A stretch of DNA of 64,000 nt from Gnetum montanum (taxonomy: Eukaryota; Streptophyta; Gnetopsida; Gnetales; Gnetaceae): assembly GCA_015680685.1 (NCBI GenBank), contig MNCI01015910.1, positions 439,819-503,818 on the forward strand. The letters are read 5' to 3'. Shown here piece after piece: positions 23,612 to 34,009 of this stretch. The stretch's first letter is position 1. Each line of letters opens with the position of its first letter. Both the position numbers and the translations under genes were made by a program. The notes beneath the pieces are model-generated. The model was not told the origin of the DNA, searched no databases, and worked only from the letters and a program-made list of their open reading frames with translations.

Positions 23612-25400
23612 ATCATGGTTGTGACAAGTAGAGAGAAGGTGGTAGACACCATGGTGGTGGTAGTCCTCCTTCCTCTTCGTATTATTCATTTGCATCTTCT
23701 TCTTCCTCCTTTGAATCTGATCAGAACTATAGGGAACAAAACCATGTTGAAGGTGGACGACAAGATAATAATGATCACAAGCCCCACCATGAACAAAAGG
23801 GTAGCAGAGCACATCATAGATGTCATAGAAATCATGATAATGATGAACCTTTACTAGCAACTCAAAGCATGCTGAATATCGTAGAGGCAATCAAACTTCC
23901 AACTAGACATGTGAAAGATAGTAGAATCAAGAGGTTGGATATGAATAATATTCTTAGATTTGAGGGGAAATATAACTTAGATCCACATACTCATCTTCAA
24001 GCCTTTCATGATGTCTGGGCCTTGTAGAACATTAAAAATAATTAGCAAAAACTTAAGCTGTTTCTTAGGACACTCACAAAAGAAGCAAAAAGTTGGTATC
24101 ACTCGGAGCTATAATTAATTTGCAGATGGAGTGCAACACTTGACCTGTTTAATGAAAAATATTAGATGTATTGTAGAGTGTTCAATTTGAGAAAGCAAAT
24201 CTAAGGCTGGCATTAAGTAACACATGAACCCTTGGATGCAGCCATGGGCAGGTATTATTTCCTTTTGCAGAGATGTCTTGGCCATGGTTATTCTCAACAA
24301 GAGCAACTTCGTCATATCATAGATGGGCTTTGATCAAAAATGAGGAGAATCCTTGAGGTCTATGCCCAAGGGAAACTATTAGAACTAAGGGTCCATCAAA
24401 TTCAAAGGCTAATTGAGTAGGTTGCAAAAAAAGAAGGTGATTTGAGGAAATGGGAAAGTGCTAAGGAATGTAACTGGGATCCTTCGATCAAAAAAAGAAA
24501 AGTCTGATTTCGTGATAGTGAGGAGGAGGCATTACATGATGAAGTGGTGCAGTGAAAAACCTTGTCAATTTAAAAATATATTTTTTAAATTTTGGCTAAG
24601 GTTAATAAAATGTAAAAATATTTGGATGAAAAATTCTAAACTACTCTAAAAATTATAGATGAATCTAAAAAGCAAAGTAGTGATCATGATCATAAGAGAA
24701 GGAAGGATGTTGAACGTGCCTACCAAAGGAGTAAGGGAAAGGTTGCTACAATAGATGAGGTTGTGGAGTCAGAATTAGATGATGGTGGTGGGTGTGACAT
24801 TTGCCAATATGGACATCCTAAGGGATGTTACCCTATTATGTTACACTTGCAAGAATTTGAGGCATACTCTCTACATCCTAGGTTGGAAAGAAGGTAAGCA
24901 CCTAGAAGATTGTCGTATCCTCAAGGAAATCCTAGGAAGTTCCAACAATAATAAGCTTATTATCCAAGTGGAGCTCCCCCACAACCAAATGAGAAATACT
25001 ATCAATGGCAACACCCATAGTCATGGAGGATGCCACTGTCAAGGTAGCAGTACCTTTATAGGAAGCTAGATCCATATGAATACTATGTTTAGCAACTCAT
25101 CTCCACATGATTATTCTAGTCATGCCTCATTTCAACATCATCACTACACTCTAAAGTATTAAAAAACTTACTCTCCATCTCCTAGAGGAGAATCCCTATA
25201 CCCTTTTCATCCTTCTCATCGTTTAGCATGTGTTCCTCCTCCTTCAACCCAATTATTGCATGCTCCATCCATGCAGGGTGAGATTCCTACATAGCTGCAA
25301 CAATGTAATGCTACCAAGGCTGTTAACTTACAACTAGTTCCTCCGTTGAGTGGTTTGGAACCCAAACCAAGAAAAATACCATTCTTTTGAACCAATAGCC
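23612..25400 (+). pseudogene. Element D gag, continuation after element C
   Basis: Resumes at the second ATCAT. A Gly/Ser/His-rich stretch (23630-23830) is followed by a capsid-like region (NIVEAIKLPTRHVKDSRIKR near 23880), matching A and B. A basic region near 24680-24730 precedes the zinc-knuckle-like block CDICQYGHPKGC at 24792-24829, the best preserved in the window, with CX2CX3HX3C spacing. A Pro/Ser/Tyr-rich tail follows (25080-25330). Interrupted by TAG/TAA codons and a few frameshifts. Confidence 0.8.
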
Positions 25401-26150
25401 CTACAAAGCCCTCACCAACTCATGTGGATGGTTTTCCTATGTCTCCTTCATCCGTTGCATTTATTCCTTTTGAGAACCCTTTAAACAAAATGCCTCCCAA
25501 GATTCGCATAGTCATGTTAACCCATGTTGTATCCAATTTGATCAAGGCTAGCAATCTTCCTAGAAAAAGAGATGATCTTGCAAGTCCTCTCATCTACTTG
25601 CAGATTGCAAAAAATAAGCCATGTAAGGCTCTTCATAATTTAGGTTTTGGTGTCATCCTAATTTCTCACCAAATGTACAAAGCCTGCAACCTACCTTCTC
25701 TCAAGAAGAGCAACAATCATTTAGAATTGGTAGATTAGTCCATCACAATTACCTTGGGATTGATGGAGGATATTGTGAGTACTATCTATGGATGGCCATA
25801 TCCTACTGATTTTCTAGTGATTAAGGTCAATAACTTTAAGGGGAACTTCCCAATCATTATGAGAAGGGCTTGTTGAGCACTGTTTGTGTGAATGGGCATT
25901 AGAGATCTTTCCCTAGAAATTTTCAAGGAAAATGCATTTGGAAAGATTGAGAAGAAGAGAGTTCTATGAATTACGTACAATGATATAGGGTGCAATTGCA
26001 TGTAGAAGTTATGGTCTACAAAAAACATATCAATCAAAGTATGTAGATAGTGTGTAAATAAATCTAAAATCCAAAAGTGCTTGTACATAGTAGCCACAAA
26101 GTAGGAGCACACCCAATGGATGGCAATTGATCTTGAAAGCAACACACTTT
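25401..26150 (+). pseudogene. Element D protease region
   Basis: The open piece 25424-25738 includes KPCKALHNLGFGVILISHQM, where the other copies indicate an active-site D-S-G-like motif; the catalytic Asp is gone. GLMEDIV and FKGNFPIIM follow near 25760-25860. Homologous to 8560-7900 in A and 42540-41900 in B. Catalytically dead. Confidence 0.7.
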
Positions 26151-27190
26151 ACATGGAACCAATTGAGAGCCTAACTTGTGCCTATGTTAAAGGCATAAAT
26201 GAACTAGAGAAAATTCATCGCTAACTCTCTAATAGTTAACCTAATGATACTTATTGGGGAGCGTTGAAAATCGCTAATGATTTCAAATAGGAGCCCTTGG
26301 AGTTGAAAACTCTACCTACCGACATGGAGTATGCATTTCTAAAAAATGGGAGGTCAGTAAGAATCAATGCCAACCTTGCTCCTAAATAGAAAGAGAAGAT
26401 GCTAAATGTGGTTTAAAAATGGCCAACAGTCTTTGCTTGGTCATATCCTAAACTCATTGGGATTGATCCTAGGATATGCCAACATTGCATCGATGTTGAT
26501 CCTTCCATCAAGCCAAAGAGGCAGTTGCATCAGTGGTTGAACCCCAATTTGAAGAAAATTGTCAAAGAAGAAATTGAGTTCATCTATTCAATTACAAATA
26601 GTGAGTGGGTTAGCCCACTTTTGATTATGCTAAAGAAAGGTGGCAAGTGGTAGGTTTGTACTAATTTCAAACTATTGAACATGGAAACCTACAAAGATCA
26701 TTTCCCATTGTCATTTATGGACTAGGTGTTGGACACTATCTGTGGGCAATTACAGATTTTTAGATGGTTATAACTAGATTTAGATGCACAAGAGGATTAG
26801 GCCAAAACAACACTCATAAGTTTCTAGGGGATGTTTGCATATAAAAAGATGCCTTTTGGTTTGTGCAATGCTTTTGCAACATTTAAACACCTTGTCCTAA
26901 GTATTTTTGAGTAATAGATTGATAGTAGGGTGGAAGTCTTCATAGATGACTTTTACACCTATGATGCTACATTTTAGCAAGCCTTGAACCACCTTAAGTA
27001 AGTGCTTAAAAGGTGTGTGGAGACCAATCTTTGTCTTAATTGGTAAAAGAGCCATATCATGGTCTAGGAAAGAATTATGTTGGGGCACAAAATCTCACAA
27101 GCATGGATTGGGGTGAACTTTGAAAAGATTAGGATCATCCAAGGAATAACTTGTTAGTCATAAACTATTAAAGATGTCTATTCATTCCTT
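26151..27190 (+). pseudogene. Element D reverse transcriptase
   Basis: A poorly conserved linker (26151-26440) precedes RT. RT shows LNPNLKKIVKEEIE (26540), EWVSPLLIMLKKGGKW (26600), KMPFGLCNAFATF (26850) and an intact catalytic box FIDDF at 26936-26955, then ETNLCLNW and LGHKIS. The LNPN and MPFGLCNA motifs are Athila-like. TAG stops replace several Gln and Trp codons. Confidence 0.85.
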
Positions 27191-27770
27191 GGACACACTG
27201 GCTACTACTAGTGATTCATAGAGAATTTATCTAAGATCACTAATATGTTAGTTGAACTCACAAAGAAAGACACTCTATTCATATGGCCAACAAATGCAAA
27301 AAGACATTTTAGCAGCTTAAGGAGAAGCTTGTAGAAACTCCAATTACATGAACACCTAATTGGTCTTGTTCATTTCACATCATGACAAATTGATTAACCT
27401 TAACATCCTAGATGAGAATAGATTGGTAGCCTTGTCATTGAATAAAGTGCACAAGGCATTCAACAAATAATGCCATGACCTTACAATAAGGAAAGTCAAA
27501 TTTAAACCTAGAGACAAGGTCCTTTACTAGCACTCCACACATGTTCCACAATGAACCAAGTTCCAAACATTGTGGAAAGGGCTTTATATCATTTATGAAA
27601 CCTTTCATTCTAGGGCCTTGTTGATCTACAAACCTAAGAGCCCAAATAAAAAGGAATTGGTCAACATACAATAGCTTAAACATTTCTATGAGCCCAAGCA
27701 AGCTAGTGCAAGCAACACCTCATCAGATGGATAGCCTCACTCAATTTTTCTAATCTCCTCCTTTCAACTT
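27191..27770 (+). pseudogene. Element D RNase H start fused to integrase C-terminus
   Basis: After the RT thumb (SFLGHTGYY) and the first part of RNase H, homology jumps at about 27385 straight to the integrase C-terminal region (IRKVKFKPRDKVLY near 27480). About 1.9 kb, holding most of RNase H and the whole zinc and catalytic core of integrase, is missing compared with A and B. The family end block CAACTTAGTTGTGG is present at 27767. Confidence 0.8.
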
Positions 27771-29270
27771 AGTTGTGGAAGAGATGGCCATCCGTGCTAA
27801 CTAATTAAAGTGGCTCCTTAGTTTTTGAACCTTTTTATTTTACACTTTCTTTGTTTTTATACATTTTTGCTTTACACTTTGTTATTTTTCCAATTTTTTT
27901 TACAACATTGTTAGTTCATTTTGAATTTCTTTAATATTTTTAAATTTCTTTTTTATTTTACTTTATTTTGGTGTGAGTCTTTCTTCCTGTTTTCTAATAA
28001 AATGCTTTGTTATTATCAGGACATAATGATGTTGTAGTTGTTTGCTAATGGTGGTTTGTACTTAATGTTTTTGATTTCTAATGTCTCATTCCTATTTTTG
28101 AATTTTGATAAATAATGACTACGACAAAGTTTCCTTTTCATAGAATAGGTAGTAAGACCATGTCATCCATCCATCCACCAATTCTATGGTCTTTCTTATT
28201 ATGGGAATATGAGGTCCCTTTTTCATTAATGAGACTTTAACAAACGTGTAACCTTAGTAGTTTAAAAACTTGGAAAAGATTTAAATAGTTTGAAAAGGAT
28301 GTGACTTCAAGGGGATTTAACACTCTCTATGCCTTTCTACTCACTTGAGTGCATGAGTGTCTTTCATGGATTTCTTACTATTTTGTGTCAACCAATAACT
28401 GGAAGTTAATAAGTCTTTGCATGTTGTGGTTTCCATCCAAAATCCATAAAAACATAAAATTCAATAAAAAAGAAGAATTCAAAGCACACCCCTTAGACAA
28501 AATAATGAGCTACAAGTAGTGTTTCTGGAACTAGAAAGACATGTTACCAATGCCTTAGGGTCCCCTCTAACTAAGGCCCTTTCTCACTTCCTACTTCTCT
28601 TTTCTTTTCTAATAAGGAATGGTGATTGATCTATAGGAGCATTCTTGTATCTCAAGGGGATGGTCTGGTCTTAGAATGATGATGCGAAGTCACTGAAAGT
28701 GGTTGGTTTTGATCTAGACTAAGGATGGACTTTATCGGGTCATTTAACCATAGAATTCACAAGGTACTTCATGTGACCATGATCAGGAACTCCATTCCAC
28801 TCTTTCTCTCATCCATCAATGCTTTCCATGATTTACCTCACTACGAGTTTCCATGTCTTGTTCAATGTCTTAGTTTGATATGTTGAAATTCTTAGGTAGA
28901 TTCTTTAGATTGGGTCCTTAACTTTTCATGACCATTAATCAACTATGGGGCCCATAGACTCCTTAGTGGATGTTAAGAAAGGGCAAAAAGGACATGTGCT
29001 TGCTATTGGGAGGATCCACTTACATATCCCCTAGTTGGAATAGTTAATCTTCTTATCCTTAAGCGTTTTTGCAATCACATTTTTCGTGAGCCCCATTGAT
29101 GTATCCAGCTATGTGCTCCTTAAGGCATTTTCTCTAAAATTTCATTCTCCAATCAAATCCTCTATTTTTGTGAACTATCAAGCCCTCTTCATGTATTTCA
29201 TCATGTTCTGGTTTCATGGGCTTCATAAAGACTCCAATTTCACATAAAAGCTCCTTGTATTTCTTGAGTT
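27771..29270 (+). other. Element D gene-free stretch
   Basis: No supported frame. Co-linear with the matching intervals of A (4785-3171) and B (38830-37361). Shared landmarks: GCAAAGTCACTAAAAGTGG-like sequence near 28690 (mirrored in A and B) and GGGGCCCATAGACTCC near 28950. T-rich at 27830-28000. Confidence 0.6.
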
Positions 29271-29274
29271 TTTG

Positions 29275-29390
29275 AAAAGTCAATGTGGTCAACAGATGCA
29301 TCAATGTGACCCTATAAATGCAACCACTTGCATTGATATGTCCAAGTTGATGGGACCCCATCAATGCATGGAAAAAATACTATAAATAGA
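29275..29390 (+). promoter_or_regulatory. Element D internal promoter
   Basis: Array of TTGATG/ATCAATG motifs (ATGCATCAATGTGACCC, GTTGATGGGACCCCATCAAT) followed by TATA (CTATAAATAGAG) at 29380-29391. The D LTR U3 has the same motifs (TTGATGTGACCCCATCAACA, 14605-14624) before its TATA. A leader exon of about 120 nt ends CTACTAGAG at 29536. Confidence 0.65.
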
Positions 29391-29536
29391 GCAGAAAACT
29401 TAGGAATTTTTTGCCATTTTGCTTCAAAAAAGAAGGAAGTTTTTGTGATTTTTTAGAGCCTAAAACCTTTGAGAGTCCATATCTTTCACACTGCTTGTCC
29501 GATTTTAGTTATTTTTGAGTCCTCTAGCTACTAGAG

Positions 29537-29831
29537 GTATGCTCTTCATTGTGGGGGCCACAAATCCTAGGTTTTTAACAAAAAAATTTTCAAACTTCCC
29601 CATGGGCTTAATGAAAAAATTAAAATATAATAATATTAAATCATCAACCTATGGTGGAAGTTCAATCGTTATAACAAACTTTTGTTGCCAAAAATTAATT
29701 AAAATAATATTAAAAGTTTAATCTACCATAACCACACCTTAGCAAAGTGTAACTATTCAAAAAAGAGATAAGGTACTTAATGTTATGAGTTACACACTAT
29801 ATGCTAATCCTTGATCATGTTATGGTCACAG
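29537..29831 (+). other. Element D leader intron (295 nt)
   Basis: Donor ACTAGAG/GTATGC, acceptor ATGGTCACAG/ATGACA, with GCTAATCC as a branch-point-like site about 30 nt before the acceptor. Position, length and inner block (CACACCTTAGCAAAGTGTAA) match the introns of A and B. Confidence 0.7.
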
Positions 29832-32069
29832 ATGACACCAAGATCAAAGCATGGACTAGAGGTAGGGCCATATCGACCTAAGGATAAGCAACCTAGAACC
29901 AAAAGGGACCAACAATAAGAACTTGAGAAGTAGGAAGTTGAAACTCATGTCATGGGACCTCTTCATGAGGACCCCAAAGTTAGTTTGTTCATCAGATTCC
30001 AAAAGCAGTATAAATAGAGCAGTCTCACCAAGAAGAGACATTGAGTCCCATGCCAAGACTTGAAGTTACCTTGACCTGTGCTTGCCTTGATCAAATGAAG
30101 CCTAGGGATATTTAACGTTCGATTCTCTAAGAACTAAACTTTGGGATGTTCCTAGAGTTCGTCTAAAGGAAGTCAGAGCTTAACTGTAGATCTCTCCCAT
30201 ATGGCCAATCATCACTTCAAGTGGAAAGTGGTATATGGGAGAGACCTACCTATTTTGGAACAATTGGTAGCTAGGTTGCATAGTTAGAATCAAGGATATT
30301 TGTATGTCTTACTTGGTAGAAGTAATCACACAGGTTCTCAACTTGCCTAATACTAGAACTAGCTTAATAGAGATCTCAACTCAAACAAACCCTAAGGTAA
30401 TGGAGTGGACTGTAAGGAGTATGATGCACTTACTATGGAAAAACGCATGGATTTTAAGATAGTGGTCCATCACCTCAATTTGATAGTGAGGCCTAGTTAG
30501 GTGACTGCCTTTATCACTTGTGCATGTATCACTTTGAGCAGAAAATTCCTTGACAAACTTTCATAGCTAATTTATTTGGAGATAGAGAAGTAATTCAAAG
30601 AGAATGAACTTGAAAAGAAGACCCTACCTTTTTCTTGCCTCATCAAAAAATTATGCAAAAGGACATGAATAGTCCACTACGCTAAGAATGCAATCTGGGA
30701 TGCTCCTTCAATCGCTTGGGTAGAAATGATGGACAAGATCCATACCACAACCAAGGAAGAGGAGTAGCCACCACCACCACCCACTCAAGAGTAATCAATG
30801 ATGGAGATTCATGCTACTACATAATGCATGCAAAAGCTTCAAGAGCAACTCTTGCAGTAGCAGTGAATAGGATTGAGTAGAGAGCCCTCTATCTACCAAC
30901 CAACTCTCAACCATTTGAGCAAGGTAACTTGTATCATAAGTTAGTTGAAATATATGGCACCTACATTTTTTGCCCAAAGAATGCAAGTGCTAGCATGCTC
31001 AAATCCTAGTTCTTGGGAGGTAACAATGTCCTTTCCTAGACAACAACAATTTCTAAATATTCCTAGGAATGCTACTACCTTCTTGATGCACTTAGAGAAG
31101 GGAGATGAGACTACTATCTTGGTGATGCAGCACCAAGGGCAGGAAATGGTGCTAGAGATGGTGGCAAATCATGTGGGTGAATTCCTTAATGTTCATGTGA
31201 CATTTTTACCCAATAGTGTTGCACACAAAGATGTTAGACATCTATAGGAACAACTAGTGGCAGGTTCAGCACAACCTAGCACAATGAGTTACTAGAATGA
31301 TTGGCGAAAACTTGGAAATAGATTTTGAATGTCTTTGAACTTCTAGAAGATATTTTTGCTACCCAGTTAATGCTATTGGAAGTAAGAGGCAAGTTCATAA
31401 TTGTAGAGGACTTGAAGTGGCTAGGGATGAGAATCAGTGCCTAGCTATAGAAGTTGTCGATCTGAAAGCCTATCTTGTTGATGCCTATGTAATTAATCAA
31501 GCAATAGCTAGGGACGAAGTTTTTCAGTAGCTTCAATCCAAACTTCATGAGGTTGAGTACAAGAGGAAGTCATTGATCTTTGAAAAGTCCTTAGTTGAGA
31601 CAAAAACCTATCACTTCAACATGAACTTGAAAGAGGTGCATTAGGACAATGCTAGAGTAACCAAAGAAAATCAATGCTTGTGTTTTGAGCTCTAGAAAGA
31701 ACAAATGGTTGATTACATACGACAATAGTAGAAGCATCTTACCAAGGTATCAATGGATTTAAGAAGGTTAGTAGGAAAAAATCACAATCTCTTCAAGAAG
31801 GAAGTTCATGCCCTTTTGCCAAAAATTTATAGTTGAAATAACCACCTAGAAGAGCAAGGCTCTCAGATTTGAAAAGGTTAAGAACCATTATAGAGACTAG
31901 GTTGGTTTACAAAAAGAAATTAATGAAGGCATTGTTGGACACCTTCCATCTTATACTAGAGGTTGTAGTTGCCATAGGCCAACCACAATCGTCTCAACCA
32001 CCACATGTGCCTAAAGTAGGAGAAGGTCCTTCAGAGCCTCAAGAGCCTCCACAGCCTGAGACCATTTGA
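29832..32069 (+). pseudogene. Element D sense 3' ORF, coiled-coil protein
   Basis: ATG at 29832 follows the acceptor; stop TGA at 32067-32069 ends a Pro/Glu-rich tail (EPPQPETI). SGKWYMGETYLFW is near 30220-30260. A middle section (30945-31247) and a Leu/Glu/Lys-rich section (31400-31900) follow, read as coiled coil. About 745 codons, somewhat shorter than in B (about 946), so internal deletions are likely. Stops and at least one frameshift. No known domain or membrane segment seen. Function unknown. Confidence 0.7.
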
Positions 32070-32333
32070 ACTTCTTCCTTGTCTTCACACGATCAGAGGA
32101 GTTGTTTTTATTATTTTTCTCCTAGTGTTTAATTTTATTATTTTGAACATGAATATTTTGTAATGATTGTAATTCTGTACACTCAAGCACTTGGTGTTTT
32201 TTTACATGTGTGTGTGTTATGTCTGTGTGTGCCAATAGTTAGTCAATATTCCCATACCTTTCCAAAATTTTGTAAGAAGCTTGTTCCTCATTTTGTTCAA
32301 TTGAGGACATGTTTTCATTCAGTCATGGGGGTA
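32070..32333 (+). other. Element D 3' untranslated stretch and polypurine tract
   Basis: A T-rich stretch with a short TG run (32200-32230) ends in GTCATGGGGGTA (32322-32333), immediately before the LTR TG. This is the plus-strand priming site. Confidence 0.7.
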
Positions 32334-33752
32334 TGATGTGTTGTGTCATGGGTTATGTCAATGAGGCCTTGTTGATGTAGCCCTATTGATGTGACCCCAT
32401 CGATTCTACCATGTTGACATATGATTTGATGTATTAACGTGACCCTATTGATGCAGTGTCTATTTTTCCCTATAAATATATGTGCTCCCATTGTGTATTG
32501 GCATTATTTTATCAATTGATTAGTTGTAATCTTGCAATTTTATTCCATAGTCTTAGAGAATAGTCAGTGAGTACGTATAGTGTGGATTTGAGTCAGTTGT
32601 ACGATGTCTTATTCAAGTGGCAATGTATCTAGACACATTCCATACACAGTCATAGGATTGAGATTTATTTTTATTCATTCCAGTACTTTGACTTAGATTA
32701 GATTTACTTTTCATGTAATTTAATTAATTAGTAGAATGAGCATGACCAATGTTAAGCATAAATACATATTTTCTTAGGAATGCCAACAACATTATTGCTT
32801 GGTTTGCCTAGTAGCGTAGCGCTTGGTAATCCTAGTAGTGGATACGTGGGTTTAAGACGTGTACGATAAACTGGGAATGGACAATCATTTTCTTATAGGA
32901 TAGTTTAGACTTTACTTTCCATTCCTAGCTTGTCATACATGTCTTGAACCCACATATCCACTACTAAGATTACTAAGCACTACGCTACTGGGCAAATCAA
33001 CCAATAACGCTATTGGCAATAAGTCTGATAGTTGTAGTGAATCTTTAGTAGTCTTTTCACTTGAAAGTTATAATATTTTTTAAGTTCTTGTAGTAGGAGT
33101 CAACGAGTGTAAGGATCTTTATTCGAACACTATTGTACCTAAGCACGATAGTGTGTGCGATAATAAAGATGAGCTTTCTGATAAACCTTGTTGTACTTCA
33201 AAATAGATTGATTATTTCTTTATGAATTTAATGTTTTAAGAAATTTCCTTTTACGTTTTAAGTAATTGAGTAACTAATTAAGCTAGAATAAGCTAAATTA
33301 AATAGTAATTAATTAAGCACATAAGTACAACCACTTCAAGCATACACTTGACACTTGGTAAACCCAGTAACGCTTAATGTTTTGTAACCTAGTAGCATTA
33401 AACATGTTTAGGATGTGTATGACAAGTGTGAATGAATGCTTATGTTAGGATTAGTTAAGTGTTACTTAGTTATATTAAATTAGTAATAAAATTACTTTAT
33501 TCATCATTCTTTATTCTTAGGTGACTTAGAACATAAAACATAAAGATGATAAAAATCAGATACCTTAGTTACACTTAACCATACCTTTTCATTTCATAAG
33601 TGTAATTGAGAAGACAATGATTACAATAGTTAGTTTCACTTCATAAAGATCACTATACTTAGAAGGCTATAAGTCCATAGAATTCAACTGGATCACATGT
33701 GAATGTTTAGTGATTCGTATGGTTGGGTGTAGAGTCTACTTTTCGCTCATCA
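32334..33752 (+). repeat. Element D 3' LTR, rearranged composite (1419 bp)
   Basis: 32334-32925 matches the D 5' LTR (same U3 array, TATA near 32471, same R and U5 start). 32926-33015 is an inverted U5 segment of about 90 bp that pairs with 32778-32868, forming a large hairpin. 33016-33752 is again plus-oriented R and U5, but of the element A subtype (CATAAGTACAACCACTTCAA), and ends CTCATCA. The outer edge still sits on the expected target duplication, so the change is within one LTR site. Confidence 0.7.
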
Positions 33753-34009
33753 ATATCCCCATGACTAAATGAAAACTCGTCCTTGATCGAAAAAAAGAAG
33801 AAAAAAGTTTTTTTTACAAAATTTTGGAAAGGTATGGGATTATTGACTGACTTCAGACACACAAATTGACACAAACAAACACTAAGTCTCCAAGTGTATA
33901 GATTTATCCTCAGTACAAAAATTAGGTGTTCATGACAACAACAAAATTAAACATCATGATAAAAATTGATAGCATAAATCCTTTGGTGGATTGAAGACAA
34001 GGAAGAGGA
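33753..34009 (-). other. Element B polypurine tract and 3' untranslated stretch
   Basis: The minus strand reads GTCATGGGGATAT at the junction with D, then an A-rich stretch matching 17000-17160 of C. No frame. Confidence 0.65.

Larger units (their letters stand above)
14500..33752 (+). mobile_element. Element D: Athila-like element hosting C, with an integrase deletion
   Basis: Plus-strand element. It is flanked by ATACT (14495-14499) and ATATC (33753-33757); each is one C-to-T step from ATACC, which is the sequence expected across the LTR/polypurine junction of B. Order: 5' LTR, tRNA-Asp primer site, gag (split by C), protease, RT, fused RNase H/integrase remnant, gene-free stretch, internal promoter, intron, 3' ORF, polypurine tract, rearranged 3' LTR. 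With no integrase core it could have moved only with help from another copy, if the deletion came before insertion. Confidence 0.85.

Noticed and set aside
32200-32230. TG microsatellite
   Set aside because: Too short and interrupted to list as a repeat of its own.
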